Positions 54,595-64,000 of a DNA stretch of 64,000 nt are shown here, piece after piece. A model generated the notes under the pieces. That model saw nothing but the letters and a program-made list of their open reading frames with translations. It did no database searches and was not told the origin of the DNA. Source of the stretch: Flaveria trinervia. Its lineage: Eukaryota; Streptophyta; Magnoliopsida; Asterales; Asteraceae. How positions within the stretch are numbered: the stretch's first letter is position 1; every line of letters begins with the position of its first letter. The position numbers and the translations under genes are program-made. The stretch spans positions 5,657,910 through 5,721,909 of the forward strand of contig CM046453.1 in NCBI GenBank assembly GCA_025506515.1, read 5' to 3'.

Positions 54595-55674
54595 CTCCCC
54601 TCAAGCTAAAGGCGGGGGTACCAACTCTTAGCTTGGACTTCAACAGGAGAAAGCGGTCTGATGGCAGTGGTTTTGTAAACACATGAGTAATTTGATCATG
54701 TGTAGAAATAAACTGAACGAGTAACCTTCTTTGAGCAACCTTCCCTCGAACAAAGTGAAAGTCAACTTCCACATGCTTCGTTCTGGCGTGAAATACTGGA
54801 TTGGCAGAAAGTTACGTGGCTCCCAAGTTGTCACACCATAGAACAGGAGCCGAAGTTAAAGGAACACGAAGTTCTGTCAGAAGTGTTTCCAGCTAGGTCA
54901 ATTCAGCAACTGTATCCGCCATGGCTTTGTATTCAGATTCAATGGATGACCGAGATACAGTCTTTTGTTTTCTGGCGGACCATGAAACCAGATTTGACAC
55001 AAGATAGATAGCATATCCGCCGTGGATCGATGGTCATCAGGGCACCCAGCCCAGTCTGCATCTGAAAATGCAGTCAAGGGAGGACAAGCAACATCCGTGT
55101 ATGCATGTAAAACAGGGGATGATGTGCTGGAAATCAAGAGACCATGATCAGCAGTCCCATGGAGGTATCGTAGAATGCGCTTTACAGTCGACCAATGGTT
55201 TTCAGTAGGAGAGTGCATGAATTGACAGGCCTTATTAACCGCAAATGAAATGTCAGGGCGAGAGAGAGTAACATACTGTAATGCACCAACCATTTGTCTG
55301 TACTTGACTAGGTCGTCAAATAACGAGCTATCTCCAAGAGAGAGAGAAACTCCTGTTGTGCAGGGTGAGGAGACCGATTTTGATTGAGATAAATTTGCCT
55401 GATCCAATAACTCATTTATATACTTTCGGTGTGAAAGAATAAGGTCAGAGCCTTTGCAAGCCACCTCAATTCCCAGAAAATAAGACAAGGGCCCCATATC
55501 TTGGATTGGAAACGAGGTACTAAGACGTTGTATCACATGATCGATAGTCTTGTTGTTATTACCTGTCAAAATGATGTCATCAACATACACCAACATGTAC
55601 ATAAGTGTCCCATTACGAGAATATATAAACAAGGACGGATCCATTTTAGACCCTTTAAAACCAAGGGCCATCAA
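54595..55674 (-). pseudogene. RT: RT C-terminal half and RNase H, minus-strand copia
   Basis: The frame from 55674 shows MDPSLFIYSRNGTLMYMLVY with the active-site YVDD (55576-55587), then FPIQDMGPLSYFLGIEVACK, the RT-RNase H joint YRQMVGALQYVTLSRPDISF and LRYLHGTADHGLLI, and RNase H AFSDADWAGCPDDHRSTA. Stops and shifts after 54900 break RNase H, which continues as KHVEVDFHFVRGKVAQRRLL and HVFTKPLPSDRFLLLKSKL (54530-54834 frames). It cannot encode an active enzyme. Confidence 0.88.
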
Positions 55675-56215
55675 GGCAGAGGAAAACCGATCAAACCAAG
55701 CCCGAGGTGCTTGTTGAGAACGTACAAGGATTTATGCAGGAGACACACATGGTCTGGTCTAACAGGGTCAACAAATCCTTGTGGTTGTTTAAGATAGAAC
55801 GTTTCCTTCAAGTCCCCATGTAAAAACGCATTTTGAACATCAAGCTATCTTAGGGACCATTTCTTAGTAACAGCTAAGGAGAGAACAACCCGAATTGTGG
55901 TGGTTTCACCACAGGGCTAAAGGTTTCGGTGTAGTCTATACCAGGTTGTTGATGAAAGCCTTTGGCAACAAGACGCGCCTTGTAATGCGTAACTTTCCCA
56001 TGTTGGTCTCATTTGATTTTGTATACCCATTTGTAATCAACAACATTAGCATTTGGAACGTGAGGAACCAATGACCACGTACCATTACGGATTAGTGCAG
56101 AGTATTCATCCGCCATAGCCTTACGGCAGTGAGCTTCTTTGTTGGCAATGGTAAAGGAGGTAGGCTCAGTGTCAGGTGGATGTGTGTAGGTGTGAAACGA
56201 GGAGGCATTGTATAG
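55675..56215 (-). pseudogene. RT: RT N-terminal half, minus-strand copia
   Basis: Translation on the minus strand shows pieces of copia RT in several frames: the segment that becomes YKWVYKIK near 56020, [20 protein letters not shown] near 55960, and QPQGFVDPVRP near 55780. Stop codons and shifts lie between them. Confidence 0.75.
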
Positions 56216-57700
56216 TTTAGTCAGTTTGGGTTTGGGGCGAAGGTTTGGTGGGCGTTGGCGGGATGGTGGAGGCGGGGGTGGAGGTGGTGGTGGTGGAGAG
56301 GATGGTGGAGGTGTAATGTTGGCCTGTGTGGGGGCAGATTGGGTATGTAAAGGTGGCGGTTGGACATGTTGGGATGGAGCAGGTTGTGGCTGGTTAGGTG
56401 GTGACTGTACATTGTTGGTAAAAGAGGAGGGTTGTTGTTGATGTAACGTTCAAATGCAGGAGTGGAAGATGTCGGGTGTGTGTGAGACCGACAAGAAAAT
56501 GTGTTAGTTGGCTGGTTCGTGGTTGGTCGAGAGGTAGGGTGGACCGGTTGTGGTAAGGGTTGAGTGTGTAAAGGAATGGAGTCAGTAGGGTAAGATGAAA
56601 TCTAAGGATAAGGTGAGAATGAAGATGTAGGGGGTTTGGATAGGAAAGGATATGTGTGTTCATGAAACCAAACATGATGAGCAATGTAGATGCGTTCGGA
56701 GACGGGATCAAAACATTGGTATCCATGATGAGAAGTGCTATAACCAAGAAAAACACACGGTGTAGACCGAAAATCCATTTTGTTTGGATTATAGGGTCGG
56801 AGGTGAGGAAAACATTGACAGCCGAAAACCCGAAGAAAGGAAAAATCTGGTCTCCGTTTGAATAGGTGTTCAAAGGGAGATATATTGGAGTTAGCACGAG
56901 AAGGCATTCGGTTTATTAAATAAACAGCAGTTTCAAAAGCATAGTGCCAAAAACATTGAGGAACATGAGATTATGCCATTAGGGTTAGACCAGTTTCAAC
57001 AAAGTGACGGTGGCGTCTTTCAACGATACCGTTTTGTTCGCTTGTATGAGGACAAGAGAGACGGTGGAGGATGCCAAGTGAAGCAAAAAATGATGAGAGG
57101 TTTCAAAATTCCCCTCCCCAATCAGTTTGGACAGATTTGAGTTTAGTGGAAAACTGTCGTTCCGCCATGGTGACAAACTGTTTAAAGGTGGCAAACACAT
57201 CATATTTTCGTTTTAAAGGAAACAACCACATAAATTTAGAGAAGTGATCAACACACAAAAGAAAATAAGCATGACCATCAATTGAAGTTCAAGGTGCTGG
57301 TCCCCAAAAATCACAAAAAATTAAATTCAAAACATGGGTACTTTTGTAATCAAAAGACAATAAATTTAGTTTGGAAGATTACCAACTAAACAAGAATCAC
57401 ACTGAAAATAAACGTCTTTGCAAAAATAGGTAAATGATAATGTGAAAGCATTGTTTGAAACAACTGAGAGTGTGGATGTCCAATCGTTGATGCCAGGTGG
57501 TTGTTGTAGCACGAGCAGTTGAAAATGCAACTATAGGAATCGACTGTGTGATTGGAAGTTGGATAGAATAAAGTCCACCGTCACTTGGACCCGTGAGGAG
57601 GGTAGTGTGTGTAGACTTGTCCTTCACAAAAAATAAAGTTGCATGAAATTCAAAATAAACATGACTATCTTGACCAAATTTTTGTACAGACAGGAGACGC
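56216..57700 (-). pseudogene. INT: Integrase and proline-rich linker, minus-strand copia
   Basis: The HHCC region starts near 57520 (ATTTTWHQRLDIHTL). The core is damaged; the region after the catalytic core reads MPSRANSNISPFEHLFKRRP and FLRVFGCQCFPHLRPYNPNK, CVFLGYSTSHHGYQCFDP at 56602-56907. The linker before RT (about 56220-56600) is rich in P, H and T, and on the opposite strand it yields a meaningless glycine run (56208-56441). Confidence 0.82.
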
Positions 57701-57837
57701 TTTTTGATAGCAGGAACATGAAGGATGTTGTTTAGATGAAAAGTTTTGTTAGGTGAGGAGATTTTAGAAGTACCAATGTGTAAAATGGGTAGGGCCTTGC
57801 CATTACCAACACGGAGATTGTCATCACCAAAATAAGA

Positions 57838-58986
57838 CTAAGCAGAGTCAAAACCTATCAAATCCGATGCTACATGGTTGTTGGAACCGATGTCCAGAAG
57901 CCATGAAGTAGAGACCTGTGAGCGAAAATCAGCATAGTTTGCGGACGGTTGTCGCGTCCGAAAAGTAGACGGATCTCTATTCGGGCATTGAGATGGGATG
58001 TGACCAATACCGCACCTGTTACAAGTTCCATAAATAGTGTTTTGGTTTGAGGCCCAACTAAACTGACCTAAACCGCGACTGGTGTTGTTTTGAGAACGGT
58101 TGGAGTTTCTGCCCCCACGGCCACCACGGCTTCCTCGGCTGCGGGTGACAGTTGGGTGAGCAGCAGATCTGTTGGTGTAAAATGCTTGAGGCGAGCCTGA
58201 GGATGGTTGCAACTGAAAACCTAGACGAGCGACCAGTTGTTGAAGAGCCTAGACAGTATCATTTGGAACAGCAGATTGATTTGCTGCAGTGGTAGCCGTG
58301 AAAGCTTGGGCAGGGGAGATGTCAGCGGGAGGCTTTTGAATTAAAAATTCATGATCTGCAAGAAGAGCCAGCAGTTCAGAGAAGACAGCAGTGAACTGTG
58401 TAGTGAGAAGGCTTTGTTGACTCCATTGTACTCATCACGAAGACCAGCAACAACCAACATAACCAGATCTTTCTCCAGCATAGGTTGTCTAATATTTGCA
58501 AGGGCCTGTGCATACTCTTGGGCCCTGGAAAGATATGCAATTGCGGTCTCATCACCTTTCATTTGTATTTTGAGTAGTTGTGTTTTAAGTGTGAATTCGC
58601 GGGAAGATGTATGCGGAGCATAAGCTTGTTCAAGGCCAAGCTAGAGGTCACGTGAAGTGGTGCCTTAAACATGTTGAAAAGATTTTTCAGAGATGGTAGA
58701 AAGAATCAACATACGAACATGAGCATCATTGCACAGCCAGGTTGTATAGGCAGGGTTGGGTTTCATGACAACAACTGGAGCTTCAGAGGAACCGGGAGAA
58801 GAGATAGTTGAAGGAGGACAGGAATGTTGCCATCAACATACCCGAACAAGCTGTGAGTGGAGAGAAAAGGTTGAATCATTAGCTTCCAATGCCATAGTTG
58901 GTGGGAGATAGAGTGAATCCAAAATTGTGTGAGTTGTGGGAAGTTTTCACAGCAGTAGTGAATGCAACAAGCTGATCAGCAGCCAT
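57838..58986 (-). pseudogene. gag: gag and protease start, minus-strand copia
   Basis: The ATG at 58986 gives MAADQLVAFTTAVK and a frame that shifts within ~110 bases. UBN2-type capsid residues follow: AYTTWLCNDAHVRMLILSTI, EFTLKTQLLKIQMKGDETAI and VAGLRDEYNGV. A Gly/Arg-rich stretch and one CCHC knuckle (CNRCGIGHIPSQC, 57985-58023) end gag. The protease catalytic triplet reads DIG (57886-57894) instead of DTG or DSG, a change that fits C-to-T on the coding strand and would kill the enzyme. Confidence 0.86.
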
Positions 58987-59073
58987 TGTGGGAGCGATCA
59001 GAAAAAAAGAGCAAATTGTGATTAGCCGGTGGTTAGTGGAGGGTGACGACAGAGAGGGCAGGACAGAACCCTA

Positions 59074-59086
59074 GGCTCTGTTACCA
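59074..59086 (-). other. Primer binding site, minus-strand copia
   Basis: On the element strand TGGTAACAGAGCC directly abuts the LTR end. It has one difference (AAC for ATC) from the usual Met-tRNA site. Confidence 0.85.
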
Positions 59087-59231
59087 AGTAACACAAGGAA
59101 TGATTGTATATTTGATTATTGAATAATGGAAAACATGGATCCTATATATAAAACAATACACAATATATTAGGGCCGGCTGATATATGTTATAGGTCGGGC
59201 CTAATCACACACTTAAGAATATGGACTAATA
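59087..59231 (-). repeat. 5' LTR of the minus-strand copia element
   Basis: 145 bp with TA...CT ends, matching 54450-54594. Confidence 0.9.
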
Positions 59232-59479
59232 ATTGATGAAAATTGTTTAAAAAACACAAATGCACCATGTTAGTATGGTGAAATAACAATAATCTCAAAA
59301 ACATAGTTGGAAATAGTGTCAAACCTTTAACTTCTCGTGTATCGTCATCCGGCGATGCTACCTAGCACCTAGTCCAGGTAGAGAAAGATAATCTACGTGT
59401 TAAAAAAATAATAAAATAAAATTTTAAATTTATAATTAACCTAAAATTAAAAACTAACCATGTATTTTAAGAGCAAACA
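59232..59479 (-). repeat. Exon-like tandem array, segment 6
   Basis: Continues the A-type half-unit cut by the copia element: blocks 2 and 3, then CCATGTATTTTAAGAGCAAACA, where the second gypsy element is inserted. The array may resume beyond the window. Confidence 0.82.
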
Positions 59480-60059
59480 TGTAACACCCGGATATTATTA
59501 TTTTGAAGCCGGTGAAGAAAGAAAAGAAAATAAAGTTCAAAGTCGAGGGACCAAACTCGCCAATGAAGAAAAGTTGGGAAATATGGTGATATTAGTAGGG
59601 AGAGGGCAGCCCACTCTCCCCACACACCCCACATTTCAGATTTCATAGAGAGAAGAAGAGAAAAAGGAGAAAAAGTTGGTTCGAGTTAGTTCGGGTCGCC
59701 AAAATCATCGTGTAGCAAGCCAAATCGAACTCTTGTCGTTGTGCTCATTTGTGTGAGTTCTAGAACCCCACTTTTACTTGTTTTCAAACGATTTTGGGGC
59801 TGGAAAACATCTAAATCGGGGTTTTGAGAATGTGTATGTTGACCTGTTTGTGTATGTGTATGTGTATGTATGATGCGTTTGTGGCTTGATTGTGAGCTTG
59901 TGTGTGCTTGAATGGTGTCGTGGTATGCATCCCTAAGGTTTAGGATGGTCGATTTGGGCTTAAAATGGGTTTGGAGGCTGAAAACCCTCGGCTGCAGTCG
60001 GGATGAACTGCATTCTGCATCAGTTAGGGCTAGGCGACCGATTGGAGGCCGAATGGAGG

Positions 60060-60340
60060 CCATACGGCCGATTAGGGTGCGATTGGGGTCCATTCGCACG
60101 ATTGAATGTCCATTCGCACGATTGAAGGGCCAGTCACATGGGGGTCATGTGACTGAAGGTCCATCGCATAAGTGCTCATCCGCATTAATCCTATTCGCAT
60201 GAGGTCCGTCTGCATTGTTCATTCGCACGACTGGATGTTCATTCCCATAGGTGTTCATCCGTATTAGTTCATTCGCATGATGTTCAGTCGCATGGAGGCC
60301 ATGCGACTGAAGGGTGTCCATACGCCAGTAGGGCTGTCAC
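60060..60340 (+). repeat. Irregular CATTCGCA/GTCGCATG word cluster in LTR
   Basis: Words GTTCATTCGCACGA, GTTCATCCGCAT or GTATT, CCATTCGCACGATTG and TGACTGAAGGTCCA occur at irregular spacing. The single TGACTGAAGGTCCA piece corresponds to the complement of the unit amplified 11 times in the solo LTR at 18557-20790. Confidence 0.75.
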
Positions 60341-60713
60341 ACCCAGGAAAGTGTAGTTTGACTTCTGACTTTCGGGGAAAAGTGCAGGTGTAAGTTTTGA
60401 CGTAAAGGTTCCTGTAAGAGCATGTAAGATGACGATTGGGGCCTTAGAGAGCATGTTGGCATGACGATGATGATGTTGCATGTTAAGACTTGTTATGTAC
60501 GCATGATGTTGCCCTGTATGATGATGATGAATGTGTATGATATGTTCCTTATATGATGTATGTTATCTTTCTTGTGGCCTTATGTGCCATGTTAATGAAT
60601 GAATGAAGTATTATGTAACGTAAAGTGAAAGATAATAAAAGAGGAACATAAAGTAAGAATGCATGCTTATTGAATGATGAACGAACGAAGGAAAGGCTTG
60701 CAAGCACATATAT

Positions 60714-61060
60714 GAGGTGAGCAACTCGATGGTTGCAGATACTCGATAGCGTGCCATCGATGAGAATGGCAATGAGTGAGCAACCCTGCTTTGCAACAGA
60801 CTCGGATGGTATGCAATCCTTGGGATTGCTATGATGTGAGCACTCCTATGGTTGCAACAGACTCGACAGGGCGTTATTGTGAAGTTGCCATGAGGTGAGC
60901 AACCCTATGGTTGCAAGAGACTCGGAAAGCATGCCACCGTTGAAATTGGCAATTGGGGTGAGCAACTATATGGTTGCAACAGACTCGGATAGCCGAAGTC
61001 GTTAGGATTGTTAATGAGGTGACGGCCCTGTTGTCGCAACAGACTCGAAGAACGAAAGTA
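60714..61060 (+). repeat. ~60-bp tandem repeat in LTR, six copies
   Basis: The word GGTGAGCAAC (or a variant) begins units near 60716, 60776, 60836, 60895, 60959 and 61019, and TTGCAACAGACTCG is found in most. Units are diverged. At the same relative place element 1 has two ~120-bp blocks of unrelated look. Confidence 0.85.
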
Positions 61061-61647
61061 TAAATGAACGAAAGATTTTGTATGAAAGAACGAAGTATGA
61101 ATGAACGTGTATGAATTATCGGAATAATGTACAGAATAGGATCTTGTCATTCGACCTCAGTAATCGTGTCTGAGTGCCACGAAGAGGGTAAAGTCTGACC
61201 GGATCTAGATAGAGAAGTGAACGATAATGTAACACGTTGAATGAGTAAAGTTGATGAACGGAATGATGAAGATAATACTGATATTATCTTATGTACGTAC
61301 GATGTATGATCGCGAACGAATGTAAATAAAGTATTTTTATTTATAAAACTAGAACTCACTCAGCAACGCTGACTTTGATGTGTTTCCAGTTGGCAGGTAA
61401 TGATTGCTGAGAATGGCACGGGCGACTACTCAGCTCTTTTGGGATGGCATTCTTTTGATTAATGTTTTTGCATTGTAATGCGAACAAGCTATTTTGTAAT
61501 GAATGTTGTATTAATTTGCAAAAGCATTTACATGGAAATGAAGATTGTTTAGTTTTCCGCTGCGATTTTATGAACTCAAATGTATTATAGGTTTTATGTG
61601 CAATGAGAACCCAACTGTAAGCGTCCCGGGAACGGGGCCTTACAAGT

Positions 61648-61659
61648 TGGTATCAGAGC
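61648..61659 (+). other. Primer binding site of gypsy element 2
   Basis: TGGTATCAGAGC three bases after the LTR, as in element 1. Confidence 0.93.
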
Positions 61660-61976
61660 CAAAGTTTAAGTGAAATGGGTAAATTTCAAAATAAACCTAA
61701 TCTTAAACTGAGAATGGGATGGAAAGGGAATGGGATGCAAATATGAGTAGCTGCGTGCCATCAGGTTTTTCGTAAAGTTAACCGTTTTTTATGCGCATGG
61801 TATGTGTTATGTGTTGTATGTGGATTTAAATACTATTAGTCATATTGGGGTGTGAAGAGTAAAGTAGTGGCTAATCAAAACTGGTCACTGTAATTAGGGA
61901 CTTACTATACTTAACATAAACTAAGCTGTTCCCTTGAATGACTGTGTTGGTGTTTGAATCTTTCAGTGTGCGTGTG

Positions 61977-62562
61977 ATGGCCGGAGGTAGATCCTCGAAA
62001 GCTTCACGGGGTGGAGGTCACGGTGCTGAACCACGACCCAAAAGAGGGAGACCCAGAGTTGAGAGGGCGGTTCACGAAGAACTAGAGACCCCTCATCCGG
62101 AGGGTGGCGACGAAAGCGCCAATCTGAGAGCCTCAGTAAAGGAGGCTTTTGTAGAAGAAGTCCATCAGGTCATGCAGACAATCTTACCGTCTGTGGTAAC
62201 TGAAGTTATTAAGGCTGTACGAGAAGGGGAAAGAAAAGAAAGAAACAGATCATCTGGAGAACGGGAACAACCAGAGCCGGAAACGGTTCTATCTGATGAC
62301 AAAGAGGAAAAAGAAGACATGCGCCGGAGACGGCACGAGGATGTAATTATGGGGCTTTTATGAGATGCAAGCCCCCTACTTTTGATGGAAACGGCACAGC
62401 TGCAGCTTCTCACCGGTGGGTGAGGGAAATGGAAGCTGTTCTCGATATCAGCGAGTGCCGAGAGGACCAAAAGGTGAAGTTTGCTACCCACTCTTTTGTG
62501 GATTCAGCTCTGTGCTGGTGGGACAACATTGTCCAAGTGAGGGTAGTAGGTCCATTGGGAAA
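61977..62562 (+). pseudogene. gag: gag N-terminal and capsid part, element 2 (two frameshifts)
   Basis: Start chosen at 61977 (MAGGRSSK) because element 1 begins the same way; an upstream in-frame ATG at 61938 lies in the leader. The first frame ends at 62363 after EDVIMGLL; one base appears to be missing, and the capsid continues from 62360 as CKPPTFDGNGTAAASHRWVR and FATHSFVDSALCWWDNIVQV, the retrotransposon gag fold. A second shift near 62545-62562 leads to MKWPELRRLV. This supplies the part of gag that element 1 has lost. Confidence 0.85.
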
Positions 62563-64000
62563 ATGAAATGGCCTGAGCTGAGAAGGTTGGTGATTGAGGA
62601 ATTTTGTCCTCATCGGGAAATGGACAAGGTCGAAAGGGAGTTCTTGCAACTAGAGGCGGGAACTATGACGCACCAGCAGTACACCACTAAATTCAATGAG
62701 ATGGCACGTCTGGTGCCGGATCAGGTGACACCCTTGTCACGAAAGATTAAAAGATATATTCAGGGTTTGCCAGCGGATATTCGTAGGCACATGATAGCTG
62801 CCCGGACGAGTACGTTTAGGTCGGCGGTGGATTTGGCAGGGACATTGTACGATGATAGAACAATGGTGGTGATTGAGGGTGGCAAGAAGAGCGGTGGTGA
62901 TCGAAACTGGCGGGGGAAGAGGTTTGGTCGGGGTGATGCCTCGACGGGTAATAAGAAGGCACGAGCGGATGATCGCTGTGTGGTCACATCAAGTGCGGGG
63001 TCAAAAAGGTGTGGCAAGTGTGGAAGGGACCACGGCGGGGAATGCAGGTTTGGGTCAAACTTATGCTTCAAATGTGGGAACGCGGGGCACCTGGCAAGGG
63101 ACTGGCGTATAGTCCGGTGCTATAACTGTGGTGAAGAGGGTCACGTAAGTAAGGATTGTAAGAAGTTGAGGGCTGAGAGTTCTGGGATGAAGAGAACTGG
63201 AGGTGAAGGACTGAGGGCGAGCGCCAGGGCATTTACCATGACACAGGAGGAAGCTAGGACAGACCCTGATGTCGTGTCCGGTACGTTTCTGGTGAACCAA
63301 ACTTTAGCTTCTGTGCTATTTGATTCTGGTGCTAGTAGGAGTTTTATTTCTGCTGCTTTCTGTGCTAAGCTGCCTGTTAGTAGTAGGCGTATTGATGCGC
63401 CCTTTGATGTAGAAACTGCCATAGGTAAGTCTACCAGGATTTCGGAGATGATAGAAAACTATGAGGTGGAATTAGAAGGTCACAAGTTTACTGTTAGACC
63501 GTTCGTGATGACCTTGGGTGGTTTTGATTTGGTTCTTGGGATGGATTGGTTGGCGGACTTCAAGTCGAACATTGTGTGTCGCAAGAAGATGATTCGGTTG
63601 ACAGCGCCTGATGGAAGTTTGGTAACGGTTTATGGTGATCGGGTTACTACAATCCTGAAGGTGATCTCAATGGCGGTGGTGGGAAAGTGTATGAGGCGTG
63701 GATGTAGCGCCTACTTGGCTTATGTAAAGGATGTAGATGCACCAACACCACAACTAGCTGATGTACCGGTTGTGTGTGAATTTCCAGACGTGTTCCCAGA
63801 AGATTTACCAGGGGTACCACCTGACAGAGAAATTGAATTTCAAATTGATCTGATACCGGGTGCCCAACCAGTTGCCAAGGCACCATATCGGTTAACTCCG
63901 ACGGAGATGAAAGAGTTGATGGAACAATTGCAAGAGTTGCTTGATAAGGGATTCATTAGATCGAGTATCTCTCCTTGGGGTGCTCCGGTCATGTTTGTAA
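62563..64000 (+). CDS. gag-pol: gag C-terminus, protease and RT start, element 2 (open at window end)
   Basis: One frame without a stop for 479 codons. Capsid end: EFCPHREMDKVEREFLQLEA, YIQGLPADIRRHMIAARTST. Nucleocapsid: CGKCGRDHGGEC, then CFKCGNAGHLARDW, where the fourth zinc ligand Cys is replaced by Trp (TGG, 63103-63105), and an intact CYNCGEEGHVSKDC. Protease: LFDSGASRSF with DSG at 63322-63330, VLGMDWLADF. RT begins [40 protein letters not shown]. The protein shows that gag and pol are one frame in this family. ATG 62563 is internal to the polyprotein. Confidence 0.9.
   Translation, partial: MKWPELRRLVIEEFCPHREMDKVEREFLQLEAGTMTHQQYTTKFNEMARLVPDQVTPLSRKIKRYIQGLPADIRRHMIAARTSTFRSAVDLAGTLYDDRTMVVIEGGKKSGGDRNWRGKRFGRGDASTGNKKARADDRCVVTSSAGSKRCGKCGRDHGGECRFGSNLCFKCGNAGHLARDWRIVRCYNCGEEGHVSKDCKKLRAESSGMKRTGGEGLRASARAFTMTQEEARTDPDVVSGTFLVNQTLASVLFDSGASRSFISAAFCAKLPVSSRRIDAPFDVETAIGKSTRISEMIENYEVELEGHKFTVRPFVMTLGGFDLVLGMDWLADFKSNIVCRKKMIRLTAPDGSLVTVYGDRVTTILKVISMAVVGKCMRRGCSAYLAYVKDVDAPTPQLADVPVVCEFPDVFPEDLPGVPPDREIEFQIDLIPGAQPVAKAPYRLTPTEMKELMEQLQELLDKGFIRSSISPWGAPVMFV

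Larger units (their letters stand above)
54450..59231 (-). mobile_element. Ty1/copia element with short LTRs and TA...CT ends, old
   Basis: 4782 bp in minus orientation, flanked by a perfect ATTGA duplication (54445-54449, 59232-59236). LTRs of 145 bp (54450-54594 and 59087-59231) start TATTAG and end TTACT on the element strand. Order is gag, protease, integrase, RT, RNase H. The primer site follows the 5' LTR with no spacer. The LTRs differ by about seven substitutions and two indels, so it is older than the 12.4-kb copia. Domain wording (UBN2 gag, single CCHC, GSNNHVASDL) recalls the Ale/Retrofit lineage, but I am not sure of the lineage. Confidence 0.92.
59480..61644 (+). repeat. 5' LTR of gypsy element 2
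   Basis: 2165 bp, TGTAACACCCGG...GGCCTTACA. Contains a region of short GTTCATTCGCA / GTCGCATG words (about 60060-60340) and a ~60-bp tandem repeat (60714-61060). Confidence 0.93.
59480..64000 (+). mobile_element. Ty3/gypsy chromovirus, Tekay-like (element 2), cut by the window end
   Basis: 5' LTR 59480-61644, Met-tRNA primer site, gag, protease and start of RT. It is a close relative of element 1 in coding sequence, but its LTR is of the other subfamily (same as the fragment at 3450 and the solo LTRs at 18557 and 47500). The left flank is AAACA; the right flank is outside the window. It has two frameshifts in gag, then 1438 bases open to the end of the window. Confidence 0.92.

Noticed and set aside
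56208..56441. Plus-strand glycine-rich frame
   Set aside because: Antisense of the proline/histidine-rich linker between integrase and RT of the minus-strand copia element.

Overview
The window is plant nuclear DNA made almost entirely of LTR retrotransposons and a decayed tandem array. I see no intact host gene. The signs are Met-tRNA primer sites (TGGTATCAGAGC), Tekay-type Ty3/gypsy chromoviruses with LTRs over 2 kb, a Sirevirus-like Ty1/copia element with an extra ORF after RNase H, and a Cassandra TRIM with 5S rRNA-like LTRs. Together they indicate a large-genome flowering plant. The extra ORF resembles open reading frames I recall from Asteraceae retroelements, so Asteraceae is my best guess (inference).

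Layout. 1-296 is flank. 297-12106 is a complete but dead Tekay-like element with matching 5-bp target duplications (ATGGG). Its gag was hit by another LTR and then partly deleted, and its 3' LTR was split by a reverse-oriented solo LTR (7955-10201). 12107-14758 is AT-rich sequence holding a copia integrase scrap and the Cassandra element (13781-14427). 14759-59479 is one long minus-strand, exon-like tandem array with a dimeric unit near 1.45 kb. It begins with three copies of a fragment related to the copia extra ORF. The array is interrupted by a copia solo LTR containing a nested Tekay-type solo LTR (18177-21215), a 2.7-kb solo LTR (30680-33404), a young 12.4-kb Sirevirus-like copia element (34322-46740), another Tekay-type solo LTR (47500-49401) and an old 4.8-kb copia element with TA...CT LTR ends on the minus strand (54450-59231). 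59480-64000 is a second Tekay-like element that runs off the window in reverse transcriptase; its last ORF is still open at the end.

The retroelement genes follow standard order: gag coat protein with zinc knuckles, aspartic protease, then integrase/RT/RNase H (copia) or RT/RNase H/integrase/chromodomain (gypsy). Nearly all are broken. The longest intact frames are the 865-codon integrase-RT frame and the 878-codon extra-ORF frame of the young copia element. The most unusual signals are the exon-like array and its captured retroelement fragment, the same 9-bp motif (CTTCCGAAG or its complement) clustered in the copia LTRs, gag and the leader of the extra ORF, and the subfamily-specific minisatellites at one equivalent site in Tekay-type LTRs.
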